Below are positions 1 through 5,890 of a stretch of 7,569 nucleotides of DNA, in pieces. The DNA comes from JAHEFX01 sp964614585. GTDB lineage: Bacteria > Actinomycetota > Acidimicrobiia > Spongiisociales > JAENVV01. The stretch lies in NCBI GenBank assembly GCA_964614585.1, contig CAZTLW010000111.1, forward strand, positions 1 through 7,569. Direction: 5' to 3'. Under the pieces are notes generated by a model. The model made no database searches and had not been told where the DNA came from. It saw nothing but the letters and a program-made list of their open reading frames with translations. The translations under genes and the position numbers were made by a program. Each line of letters begins with the position of its first letter. The stretch's first letter is position 1.

Positions 1-50
1 AGTTCATGGCCCTCATCTCGATCACGGTGATCAACGCCACCGTGACCTGA
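1..50 (+). CDS. C-terminal fragment of an unidentified gene, cut by the window edge
   Basis: An open frame enters from the left edge (codons in phase from base 3) and ends at TGA 48-50. It encodes FMALISITVINATVT at the C-terminus. Every visible sense codon ends in G or C, as in the confident genes of this window, and a hairpin begins 3 nt after the stop; both favour a real gene end. The peptide is hydrophobic with small and beta-branched residues, so it could be a final membrane segment or a buried strand, but 15 residues do not identify a family. A minus-strand frame here is also GC3-rich, so the strand is probable rather than certain. The gene converges on the minus-strand synthase that ends at 136. 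Confidence 0.5.
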   Translation, partial: FMALISITVINATVT

Positions 51-53
51 TCG

Positions 54-76
54 CGGACCGAGCTCTGCTCGGTCCG
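54..76. terminator. Perfect 10-bp hairpin with 3-nt loop, copy 1
   Basis: CGGACCGAGC (54-63) and GCTCGGTCCG (67-76) pair perfectly around loop TCT. The hairpin starts 3 nt after the stop of the left-edge plus-strand gene. No T-run follows, so it is an actinobacterial-style GC hairpin rather than a textbook intrinsic terminator. The stem is identical to that at 113-135. Confidence 0.6.
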
Positions 77-89
77 CTCTGCGGAAAGC

Positions 90-110
90 CGAGTTCACGA
101 AGCGAACTCG
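90..110. repeat. Small inverted repeat between the two identical hairpins
   Basis: CGAGTTC (90-96) and GAACTCG (104-110) form a 7-bp stem around a 7-nt loop. It lies midway between the two identical hairpins in the convergent gap. It may add to termination or may be incidental. Confidence 0.4.
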
Positions 111-112
111 TT

Positions 113-135
113 CGGACCGAGCTCCGCTCGGTCCG
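113..135. terminator. Perfect 10-bp hairpin with 3-nt loop, copy 2
   Basis: CGGACCGAGC (113-122) and GCTCGGTCCG (126-135) pair around loop TCC. Read on the minus strand, the stem starts at the very next base after the TAG stop of the ketoacyl synthase (136-138). No U-tract follows. It is the same stem as at 54-76, so each of the two convergent genes has its own copy just after its stop. Confidence 0.6.
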
Positions 136-1143
136 CTACCACCGCAGCAGCATCGAGGCCCAGGTGAAGCCGCTGCCGAAGGCGGCGGCGGCCACCAGCG
201 TCCCCGGCTCCAGCTTGCCCTGGTCGCGGGCAGCCTCCAGGCAGAGTGGGATGGTGGCGGCGGTGGTGTTCGCCGTCTCGTGGATCGTGTTCACGACCTT
301 GTCGTTGGGGATGCCGAGGCGGTGGACCGCGCCCTCGATGATGCGCATGTTCGCCTGGTGGAACACGAACAGGTCGACGTCGTCGGCCTCGATCCCGTGC
401 TCCGTCATGGCCTCCTCGACGGCCTCGGGCATGTGGCGGACGGCGTTGACGAACACGGTGCGGCCGTCCATGTGGGGGTACTGGAGGCCGCGGGCCAGGA
501 GGTCCTCCGTCATGAACCGGTCGTAGGCCATGCCCGGCGCCGGCAGCCAGAGGGCGTCGGCGAACGACCCGTCGGCGTGGAGATGGGTCGACCAGACGTG
601 GGGGTCGTGGCGGGCATCGTCGACCTCGGTGGCCTGCACGATCACCGCGCCGGCCCCATCGCCGAACAGCACCGAGACGTCCCGTCCGGCGTCGGAGAGG
701 TCGAGACCCTTCGAGTGCACCTCGGCGCCGACCACGAGCACCGTCTCGGCGTTGCCGACCCGGATCATGGCGTCGGCCGTCGACATCGCGTAGATGAAGC
801 CCGAGCACTGCTGGCGGACGTCCATCGCCGGGATGCCCGGGACGTCGAGCTTGGCCTGGAGGAAGCAGGCGTTGCCGGGGAACTCGTGGTCGGGTGACAG
901 CGTGGCGAACACGATCATGTCGACGTCGCCGGCAGTCAGGCCGGCGTCGTCGAGGGCGCGGGTGGCGGCCTCGAGGCCCAGGTCGGTGGTCGTCGTACCC
1001 GGATCGACCCAGCGCCGCTCCCGGATCCCCGTGCGCTGGGTGATCCATTCGTCGGAGGTGTCCATGAGTTCGGCCAGGTCGTCGTTGGTGACGACCCGGT
1101 CGGGGAGGTGGGTGCCGAGTCCGATGACGCGAGAACGACGCAC
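136..1143 (-). CDS. Beta-ketoacyl-ACP synthase III (KAS III, FabH-like)
   Basis: A 335-residue thiolase-fold condensing enzyme of the FabH family, which joins an acyl-CoA starter to malonyl-ACP in the cytoplasm. The catalytic triad is complete: Cys113 in DVRQQCSGF, His262 in FHQAN and Asn292 in ETANTTAA. Supporting landmarks are the N-terminal DEWITQRTGIRERR (31-44), LFGDGAGA (159-166) and the C-terminal AFGSGFTWAS (321-330). The start is GTG at 1141-1143, where homology begins (RRSRVIGLGTHLPDR), with AAAGGG 5 nt upstream; a longer reading frame runs back into intergenic repeats and is rejected. The length matches the family. The QQCS context differs from the AACAGF of housekeeping FabH, so this may be a specialised paralogue with another starter or a lipid or secondary-metabolite role; no gene symbol is given for that reason. 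It lies downstream of the ramB-like regulator on the same strand, 187 bp away. Co-regulation is possible but not shown. Confidence 0.9.
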   Translation of the reverse strand: MRRSRVIGLGTHLPDRVVTNDDLAELMDTSDEWITQRTGIRERRWVDPGTTTTDLGLEAATRALDDAGLTAGDVDMIVFATLSPDHEFPGNACFLQAKLDVPGIPAMDVRQQCSGFIYAMSTADAMIRVGNAETVLVVGAEVHSKGLDLSDAGRDVSVLFGDGAGAVIVQATEVDDARHDPHVWSTHLHADGSFADALWLPAPGMAYDRFMTEDLLARGLQYPHMDGRTVFVNAVRHMPEAVEEAMTEHGIEADDVDLFVFHQANMRIIEGAVHRLGIPNDKVVNTIHETANTTAATIPLCLEAARDQGKLEPGTLVAAAAFGSGFTWASMLLRW

Positions 1144-1148
1144 GCTGG

Positions 1149-1156
1149 CCCTTTCG
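1149..1156 (-). promoter_or_regulatory. Ribosome binding site fixing the GTG start of the ketoacyl synthase
   Basis: On the minus strand CGAAAGGG lies 5 nt before GTG 1141-1143. This, with the onset of family homology, selects this start over upstream in-frame codons. No convincing -35/-10 pair is seen above it; TACGGT at 1172-1177 (minus) is only a weak -10 candidate. Confidence 0.5.
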
Positions 1157-1214
1157 TCGTGTGCGATCCGAACCGTACCCGCCGAGGCACGCCAGCCCCC
1201 GGATTGGTCGTTCT

Positions 1215-1252
1215 TGTCGGGCTGGACCTGCTGGGAGATGGGTGGGCCCGAC
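1215..1252. repeat. 38-bp direct repeat, copy 1
   Basis: It matches 1275-1312 at 37 of 38 positions (A at 1225, G at 1285), with an exact 60-bp period. Its own ends are inverted, GTCGGGC (1216-1222) and GCCCGAC (1246-1252), so one copy can form a closed stem. Confidence 0.85.
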
Positions 1253-1274
1253 GGGAACCGGGGGAGGGCGAACC

Positions 1275-1312
1275 TGTCGGGCTGGGCCTGCTGGGAGATG
1301 GGTGGGCCCGAC
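1275..1312. repeat. 38-bp direct repeat, copy 2
   Basis: Second copy, with inverted ends GTCGGGC (1276-1282) and GCCCGAC (1306-1312). A 22-nt unrelated segment separates the copies. With two units and self-complementary ends it is better read as a palindromic doublet than as the start of a longer array. Confidence 0.85.
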
Positions 1313-1330
1313 AAGAACGTGTGCGGGGGC

Positions 1331-2758
1331 TCAACCCTCGACGAGGGAGCGCACCTCGGCCAGGTCGACGCCGGGGAACGTCTCGGCGGGGAACGCGGCC
1401 AGTCGGTGCGACAGCGACAGGGCCATCGGCCAAATGGCCGGGTCCCACCCACCTGCCCGGGCATCGGGGGACTGGCGGCAGCAGGGCCCGGTCGGGCATT
1501 GGGACACGGCGTGGTGGTCGGTGCCCCGGCCCCGGAACCACCGGGCGTGCTCGAAGTCGGTGCCGACGGTGATGACGTGGGCGGGGGTGCGGTCGACCTC
1601 GACGTGGGCCGACGACCAGAAGGTGCCGGCCGGCGTGTCGGTGTACTGGTGGTAGATGGCGTAGGCCTCGGCGGAGCGGAGCACCGCTCGCGGCGCCCAC
1701 TCCCGGCACACGCGGTTGCCGTCGACGATCCCGTTGCGGTCGGTCGGCAGGGGGATTCCGTCGTTCTCGTAGGAGCGGCGGATCACGCCCTGGTCGTCGG
1801 TCCGCAGGAAGTGGACCGGGATGTCGAGGTGGACCGTGGCCAGGTTGGTGAACCGGTGGGCGGCCGTCTCGTAGGAGACGTAGAACCGCTCCTTCAGGTC
1901 CTCCACCGCCAGGTCGCGGCGTTCCCTGGCGGCGGCGAGGCGCCCGACCACGGCCGTCTCGGGCATGAGGATCGCCCCGGCGAAGTAGTTGGCGGCCAGG
2001 CGCTGGGCCAGGAACTCGGGGTAGTCGGCGGGGACGTCGTGGTCGAGGGCGATGTGTCCGAGCGACTGGAAGATGACGAACCGGGCCGCTCGGGTGCGGA
2101 GCGAGTCGCGCTGGGGGATGTAGAGGGCGCCCTGGCGGCGGTCGAGCACCGCCCGGGTCGTGGTCGGGAAGTCCTGGACCGACTTGATCGTGAACCCGAA
2201 GTGGTCGGCGAGGTCGAGCACCTCCCGTTGCGACAGCGAGCCGTCCCCCTCGTGGCCGATCGCGGCCAGCGCCTTGGCCGCCACCGCCTCCACCTCGGGT
2301 CGGTGGTTGTCGTGGTCCCGGGCCTCCTGGCGCAGTTTCACGACGGCCTGACGGACCTGGTCGAGGTGGTCGGCCGAGCCGGCCTCCGCCTCGCGCCAGG
2401 CGTCGAAGAGCGAGACGAGGTGCTCGAGGGCGTCGTCCGGCGTACCGGCGGTCGGCCGGAACGCGGGCAGGTCGAGGCGTCGATAGAGGGGCTCGTCCTG
2501 GATCCTCTCCACCTCGATCTCCAGGGCGGCCCGGCGAGTGGGGGGTTCGGGGTCGAGCAGGTCGGCGGCGGTCACGCCGAGGGCGTCGGCGAGGTCGCCG
2601 ATGAGCGACAACTTGGGCTCCCGCTTGCCGTTCTCGACCATCGACAGGTAGGGCGCGGGCTTGCCCACCCGTTCGCCCAACTCGGCGAGGGTCAGCTCCG
2701 CGGTCCGGCGCAGGTGCCGGAGCCGCTGGCCGAAGACGAGGGGGTCGTAGCCCGCCAT
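1331..2758 (-). CDS. ramB: XRE/ScfR-family transcriptional regulator, RamB-like, with degenerate IrrE/ImmA domain
   Basis: A 475-residue DNA-binding regulator. An XRE helix-turn-helix occupies about residues 8-65 (TLAELGERVGKPAPYLSMVENG). An ImmA/IrrE (M78)-like domain spans about 205-300, with LAANYFAGAILMP at 254-266. The zinc-peptidase HExxH is not intact: the position reads QSLGH (231-235), so proteolysis is unlikely. The C-terminal third, with a Cys cluster (C421, C426, C427), matches the short-chain fatty-acyl regulator layout. In Corynebacterium and Mycobacterium, RamB controls acetate and glyoxylate-shunt genes and in M. tuberculosis lies close to icl1; here it is divergent from aceB-aceA, which strongly supports the name. 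The start is ATG 2756-2758, with GGAGG a few bases upstream; an ATG ten codons earlier lacks a ribosome site and would sit in the control region. Binding of an acyl-CoA or related ligand is family-based inference. Confidence 0.88.
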   Translation of the reverse strand: MAGYDPLVFGQRLRHLRRTAELTLAELGERVGKPAPYLSMVENGKREPKLSLIGDLADALGVTAADLLDPEPPTRRAALEIEVERIQDEPLYRRLDLPAFRPTAGTPDDALEHLVSLFDAWREAEAGSADHLDQVRQAVVKLRQEARDHDNHRPEVEAVAAKALAAIGHEGDGSLSQREVLDLADHFGFTIKSVQDFPTTTRAVLDRRQGALYIPQRDSLRTRAARFVIFQSLGHIALDHDVPADYPEFLAQRLAANYFAGAILMPETAVVGRLAAARERRDLAVEDLKERFYVSYETAAHRFTNLATVHLDIPVHFLRTDDQGVIRRSYENDGIPLPTDRNGIVDGNRVCREWAPRAVLRSAEAYAIYHQYTDTPAGTFWSSAHVEVDRTPAHVITVGTDFEHARWFRGRGTDHHAVSQCPTGPCCRQSPDARAGGWDPAIWPMALSLSHRLAAFPAETFPGVDLAEVRSLVEG

Positions 2759-2859
2759 GGGTCCTCCGTTTGATGCGACCGTCGCCACATGTTAACAATC
2801 GACGATCTTGTGGCCGGATGGGCTTGCCAGATGTGCCACAATGATAAGAACATCCGATC
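2759..2859. promoter_or_regulatory. Divergent ramB/aceB control region with three GCCACA half-sites
   Basis: This 101-bp gap is more A+T-rich than its surroundings. GCCACA occurs at 2784-2789 and 2835-2840, and its complement TGTGGC at 2809-2814; the centres are 25 and 26 bp apart. The two inner sites extend to a perfect 7-bp inverted pair, TTGTGGC 2808-2814 and GCCACAA 2835-2841. The plus-oriented sites also share what follows (GCCACA, optional A, TG, one base, TAA). A perfect palindrome TGTTAACA lies at 2790-2797. Candidate promoter pieces are a minus-strand -10 TATCAT (2841-2846) for ramB, and TTGATG (2770-2775) with TAACAA (2793-2798) at 17-bp spacing for aceB; both are weak. The A/T-rich TTTGCAAA-type RamB site described in Corynebacterium is not seen. 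The repeats are direct observation; operator function is inference. Confidence 0.6.
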
Positions 2860-4461
2860 ATGTCGCCGACCACTCCCGACGCCGCGGTCGAGATCTCGGG
2901 ACCTCCCGAGGTCGACACCGAGGCCATCCTGACTCCCGAGGCCCTCGACTTCGTCGTGGGCCTGCACCATCGCTTCGACGCTCGCCGGCGCGAACTGCTG
3001 GCCGCTCGGGCCGGCCGCCAGGCCCGGCTCGATGCCGGGGAGTTGCCCGACTTCCTGGCCGAGACGGCCGACGTGCGGGCCGGCGACTGGCAGGTCGAGC
3101 CGATCCCCTTCGCCGACCTCGCCGATCGACGAGTCGAGATCACCGGTCCGGTCGACCGCAAGATGATGATCAACGCCCTCAACTCGGGGGCCCGCACCTT
3201 CATGGCCGATTTCGAGGACTCGAACACGCCGTCGTGGGAGAACCTGATCAGCGGTCAGCAGAACCTGGCCGATGCCCACCGGGGCACCCTCCGGCTCGAG
3301 ACGGAGGACAAGACCTACGAGGTGGGCACCGACCCGGCCACGCTCATCGTCCGGCCCCGCGGGTGGCACCTGCCCGAGAAGCACGTCACGGTCGACGGCG
3401 AGCCGATCTCGGGTTCGCTCTTCGACTTCGGGCTCTACGCCTACTGGAACCTCGCCCAGCGCCACGAGGCGGGGACGGGCCTCTACCTGTACCTGCCGAA
3501 GCTCGAGTCCCATCTCGAGGCCCGGCTCTGGAACGACGTCTTCGACCACGCCGAGTCGACGCTCGGGGTGCCCACCGGGACGATCCGGGCGACGGTGCTC
3601 ATCGAGACGATCCTCGCCGCCTTCGAGATGGACGAGATCCTCCACGAACTGCGAACCCACTCCGCGGGGCTCAACGCGGGGCGGTGGGACTACATCTTCT
3701 CGGTCATCAAGAAGTTCCGCAACGACTCGTCCCGGGTGCTGCCGGACCGCTCCCAGATCACGATGACGGTTCCCTTCATGCGGGCCTACACGGAGTTGCT
3801 GGTCCAGACCTGCCACAAGCGGGGCGCCTTCGCCATGGGCGGCATGTCGGCCTTCATCCCCAACCGTCGTGACCCCGTCGTGACCGAGCGGGCCCTCGCC
3901 CAGGTCCGCGACGACAAGCGCCGCGAGGCCACCGACGGCTGCGACGGGACCTGGGTGGCCCACCCCGACCTGGTCCCGGTCGCCATGGAGATGTTCGACG
4001 AGGTGCTCGGCGACCGTCCCAACCAGATCGACCGCCAACGGCCCGACGTGTCGGTGTCGGCCGCCGATCTCGTCGACACCGACATCCCCGGCGGCACGAT
4101 CACCGAGGGCGGGATCCGGATGAACGTCGACGTGGGCATCCGCTACCTCACCTCGTGGATCGCCGGCAACGGCGCCGCCGCCATCCACAACCTCATGGAG
4201 GACGCCGCCACGGCGGAGATCTCCCGCTCCCAGCTCTGGCAGTGGGTGGCCAACGAGGCCACCACCGATGACGGCCGCCTGATCACGGCCGACCGCATCC
4301 GCACCATCGCCGACGACGTCGTCGCCGAGCTCGCCGACGAATGGGGCGCGGCCTTCGCCGACGCCCCCGTCGACGAGGCCCGCGCCGTGTTCGAGGAGGT
4401 CGCCCTCGCGGACGACTTCGTCGAGTTCCTGACCCTGCCCGCCTACGACCACATCGACTGA
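2860..4461 (+). CDS. aceB: Malate synthase A (glyoxylate shunt)
   Basis: A 533-residue enzyme, the same length as E. coli malate synthase A. It condenses glyoxylate with acetyl-CoA to give malate in the cytoplasm, the second step of the glyoxylate shunt. Diagnostic stretches are [13 protein letters not shown] (114-126), RPRGWH (165-170), the signature [17 protein letters not shown] (270-286) and [19 protein letters not shown] (444-462). Predicted active residues by family alignment are an Arg of RPRGWH, metal-binding Glu249 (LIET) and Asp277 (GRWD), and catalytic base Asp448 (MED). ATG 2860 is forced by an in-frame TAA at 2845-2847. No strong Shine-Dalgarno sequence precedes it; only AAGAA (2846-2850) lies 9 nt upstream, so translation may be weakly initiated or the mRNA near-leaderless. 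aceA follows after 14 bp, which indicates an operon. The divergent RamB-like protein is the likely regulator. Confidence 0.97.
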   Translation: MSPTTPDAAVEISGPPEVDTEAILTPEALDFVVGLHHRFDARRRELLAARAGRQARLDAGELPDFLAETADVRAGDWQVEPIPFADLADRRVEITGPVDRKMMINALNSGARTFMADFEDSNTPSWENLISGQQNLADAHRGTLRLETEDKTYEVGTDPATLIVRPRGWHLPEKHVTVDGEPISGSLFDFGLYAYWNLAQRHEAGTGLYLYLPKLESHLEARLWNDVFDHAESTLGVPTGTIRATVLIETILAAFEMDEILHELRTHSAGLNAGRWDYIFSVIKKFRNDSSRVLPDRSQITMTVPFMRAYTELLVQTCHKRGAFAMGGMSAFIPNRRDPVVTERALAQVRDDKRREATDGCDGTWVAHPDLVPVAMEMFDEVLGDRPNQIDRQRPDVSVSAADLVDTDIPGGTITEGGIRMNVDVGIRYLTSWIAGNGAAAIHNLMEDAATAEISRSQLWQWVANEATTDDGRLITADRIRTIADDVVAELADEWGAAFADAPVDEARAVFEEVALADDFVEFLTLPAYDHID

Positions 4462-4466
4462 AAGGA
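4461..4466 (+). promoter_or_regulatory. Ribosome binding site of isocitrate lyase
   Basis: AAAGGA overlaps the last base of the aceB stop codon and lies 9 nt before ATG 4476. It fixes the aceA start; a longer open frame running back into aceB is not used. Confidence 0.6.
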
Positions 4467-4475
4467 CCCGAACGG

Positions 4476-5762
4476 ATGCAGATCGACTACGCCGCCCAGG
4501 TGGAGGCACTCGAGCTCGACTGGGAGACCAACCCCCGCTGGAAGGGCGTCGAGCGCCCCTACACCGCCGAGGACGTCGTCCGCCTGCGCGGCTCGATGCT
4601 CGTCGAGCAGACGGTTGCGAAGCACGGCGCCGAACAGCTGTGGAAGCAGATGGAGACCCAGCCCTACGTGAACGCCCTCGGGGCCCTCTCGGGCAACCAG
4701 GCGGTCCAGATGGTGAAGGCGGGCCTGCAGGCCGTCTACCTGTCGGGCTGGCAGGTCGCCGGCGACGCCAACCTCGCCGCCCAGACCTACCCCGACCAGT
4801 CCCTCTACCCGGCCAACTCGGCCCCGGCCCTCGTCCGGCGCATCACCAACGCCCTCACCCGGGCGGACCAGATCGACTGGCAGGAGACCGCCGGCAACCC
4901 CGACAAGGACTGGTTCGTGCCGATCATGGCCGATGCCGAGGCCGGCTTCGGCGGGGCGCTGAACGTCTTCGAGCTGACCAAGGCCTTCATCGAGGCCGGG
5001 GCCGCCGGCATCCACCTCGAGGACCAGCTCAGCTCGGCGAAGAAGTGCGGTCACATGGGCGGCAAGGTGCTCATTCCCACCCAGCAGCACGTCCAGACGC
5101 TCATCGCCGCCCGCTTGGCGGCGGACGTCATGGGAGTCCCGCTCGTCATCGCCGCCCGCACGGACGCACTGTCGGCGACGCTCATCACGAGCGACGTCGA
5201 TCCCCGCGACCACGAGTTCATCACGGGCGAGCGGACGAGCGAGGGCTTCTACTACGTGGAGAACGGCCTCGAGTCGCCGATCGCCCGGGGTCTGGCCTAC
5301 GCCCCCTACGCCGACCTCATCTGGTGCGAGACCTCGACGCCGGACCTCGAGGAGGCGAAGCAGTTCGCCGAGGCGATCCACACCGAGTTCCCCGACCAGA
5401 AGCTCATGTACAACTGCTCCCCGTCGTTCAACTGGAAGGCCTATCTGGACGACGACACGATCGCCCGGTTCCAGAACGACCTCGGCGACATGGGCTACGC
5501 GTTCCAGTTCATCACCCTCGCCGGGTTCCACGCCCTCAACCACTCGATGTTCGAGCTGGCGAAGGGCTACAAGGAGCGCCAGATGAGCGCCTACGTGGAG
5601 CTGCAGGAGGCGGAGTTCGCCAGCGAGGCGGACGGCTACACGGCCACCCGCCACCAGCGCGAGGTCGGTGCCAACTACTTCGACGACGTCGCCACGGTCA
5701 TCTCGGCCGGCCAGGCCTCCACCCTGGCGATGGTCGGGTCGACCGAGTCGGAGCAGTTCTAG
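4476..5762 (+). CDS. aceA: Isocitrate lyase (glyoxylate shunt)
   Basis: A 428-residue isocitrate lyase that cleaves isocitrate to succinate and glyoxylate. The length equals that of mycobacterial Icl1 and is a little shorter than E. coli AceA (434). Landmarks are SGWQVAGD (90-97) for glyoxylate binding, [10 protein letters not shown] (151-160) with the Mg-binding Asp, the catalytic loop KKCGHMGGK (189-197) with nucleophile Cys191, AARTDA (226-231) and NCSPSFNW (313-320). All key positions are intact. The start ATG 4476 gives the standard N-terminus and has AAAGGA at 4461-4466. The gene is 14 bp behind aceB and surely co-transcribed with it. Together the two enzymes allow net carbon gain from acetyl-CoA, as when growing on acetate or fatty acids. 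A GC-rich hairpin begins on the base after the stop. In mycobacteria some Icl enzymes also act as methylisocitrate lyases; nothing here decides that. Confidence 0.97.
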   Translation: MQIDYAAQVEALELDWETNPRWKGVERPYTAEDVVRLRGSMLVEQTVAKHGAEQLWKQMETQPYVNALGALSGNQAVQMVKAGLQAVYLSGWQVAGDANLAAQTYPDQSLYPANSAPALVRRITNALTRADQIDWQETAGNPDKDWFVPIMADAEAGFGGALNVFELTKAFIEAGAAGIHLEDQLSSAKKCGHMGGKVLIPTQQHVQTLIAARLAADVMGVPLVIAARTDALSATLITSDVDPRDHEFITGERTSEGFYYVENGLESPIARGLAYAPYADLIWCETSTPDLEEAKQFAEAIHTEFPDQKLMYNCSPSFNWKAYLDDDTIARFQNDLGDMGYAFQFITLAGFHALNHSMFELAKGYKERQMSAYVELQEAEFASEADGYTATRHQREVGANYFDDVATVISAGQASTLAMVGSTESEQF

Positions 5763-5781
5763 GCGGCGGCTGCGCCGCCGC
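5763..5781. terminator. Perfect 8-bp GC hairpin abutting the aceA stop
   Basis: GCGGCGGC (5763-5770) and GCCGCCGC (5774-5781) pair around loop TGC. The stem starts at the base right after TAG 5760-5762. There is no T-run, so it may end or partly attenuate the aceB-aceA message, or protect its 3' end. Confidence 0.55.
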
Positions 5782-5809
5782 AGTACCGAGTACTGAGTAC
5801 GGAGTACCG
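5782..5809. repeat. Four tandem heptamers AGTACNG
   Basis: Four exact 7-bp units follow one another: AGTACCG, AGTACTG, AGTACGG, AGTACCG. Only the sixth base varies, and it takes C, T, G and C. A fifth unit begins (AG) and then breaks off. Each unit carries the palindrome GTAC. It lies between two hairpins in the aceA-GAPDH gap, and no function is apparent. Confidence 0.85.
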
Positions 5810-5823
5810 AGATGAGGGGCGCG

Positions 5824-5856
5824 CTCGGTGGCCGGGATCCCTTCCCGGCCACCGAG
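5824..5856. terminator. Perfect 14-bp inverted repeat with 5-nt loop upstream of the class II GAPDH
   Basis: CTCGGTGGCCGGGA (5824-5837) and TCCCGGCCACCGAG (5843-5856) are exact reverse complements around TCCCT. It is the strongest hairpin in the window. It ends 34 nt before the GAPDH start and no T-run follows it. It could be the main terminator of aceB-aceA, or an operator or leader hairpin of the next gene: a weak -10-like TAGCGT (5857-5862) follows at once. Confidence 0.6.
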
Positions 5857-5878
5857 TAGCGTCACGGCAAGAGGGACC

Positions 5879-5884
5879 AAGGAG
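5879..5884 (+). promoter_or_regulatory. Strong ribosome binding site of the class II GAPDH
   Basis: AAGGAG, a near-complete Shine-Dalgarno match, lies 6 nt before ATG 5891. It decides the start against an in-frame ATG at 5828 that would fall inside the large hairpin. Confidence 0.75.
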
Positions 5885-5890
5885 CCAACC

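Larger units (their letters stand above)
1209..1319. repeat. 111-bp element with perfect 14-bp inverted ends
   Basis: CGTTCTTGTCGGGC (1209-1222) is the exact reverse complement of GCCCGACAAGAACG (1306-1319). The interior holds two near-identical 38-bp direct repeats. The layout resembles a small non-autonomous palindromic element (MITE- or REP-doublet-like), but no clear target-site duplication is visible at the edges. It fills most of the 187-bp gap between the regulator stop and the synthase start. On transcription it could fold into one long stem or two local stems, so it may act as the terminator of the regulator gene or as a leader structure for the synthase. Confidence 0.7.

Noticed and set aside
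1..50. Minus-strand gene start reading out of the left edge
   Set aside because: That frame is also GC3-rich but has no ribosome site and would need a start inside or next to the hairpin region; the plus-strand stop followed by a hairpin is simpler. Not fully excluded.
1215..1312. Two 38-bp repeats separated by 22 nt as a short CRISPR array
   Set aside because: Only two units occur, the spacer is short, the repeat ends are self-complementary over a longer enclosing palindrome, and no cas gene is nearby.
1144..1464. N-terminal extension of the ketoacyl synthase through the repeat region and into ramB
   Set aside because: The added peptide is low-complexity translation of the palindromic repeats (SGPPISQQ twice), it overlaps the ramB coding end, and family homology with a good ribosome site begins at GTG 1143.
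794..2773. Long plus-strand frame opposite the synthase and ramB
   Set aside because: Antisense shadow of high-GC genes: the product is Gly/Val/Arg-rich without motifs, while the minus strand encodes clear families.
2759..2788. Earlier ATG for the ramB-like gene, ten codons upstream
   Set aside because: No ribosome site precedes it and it falls in the control region next to the TGTTAACA palindrome; ATG 2758 has GGAGG at proper spacing.
4341..4475. Upstream start for isocitrate lyase inside aceB
   Set aside because: The extension is Arg-rich out-of-frame aceB sequence; ATG 4476 gives the normal isocitrate lyase N-terminus and has AAAGGA upstream.
2692..4509. 605-residue minus-strand frame opposite aceB
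   Set aside because: Antisense shadow with Gly/Val/Asp/Arg-rich composition; it covers unmistakable malate synthase coding sequence.
4443..5852. 469-residue minus-strand frame opposite aceA, ending in the intergenic heptamers
   Set aside because: Antisense shadow: the first residues translate the hairpin and heptamer region and the rest lacks any family signature.
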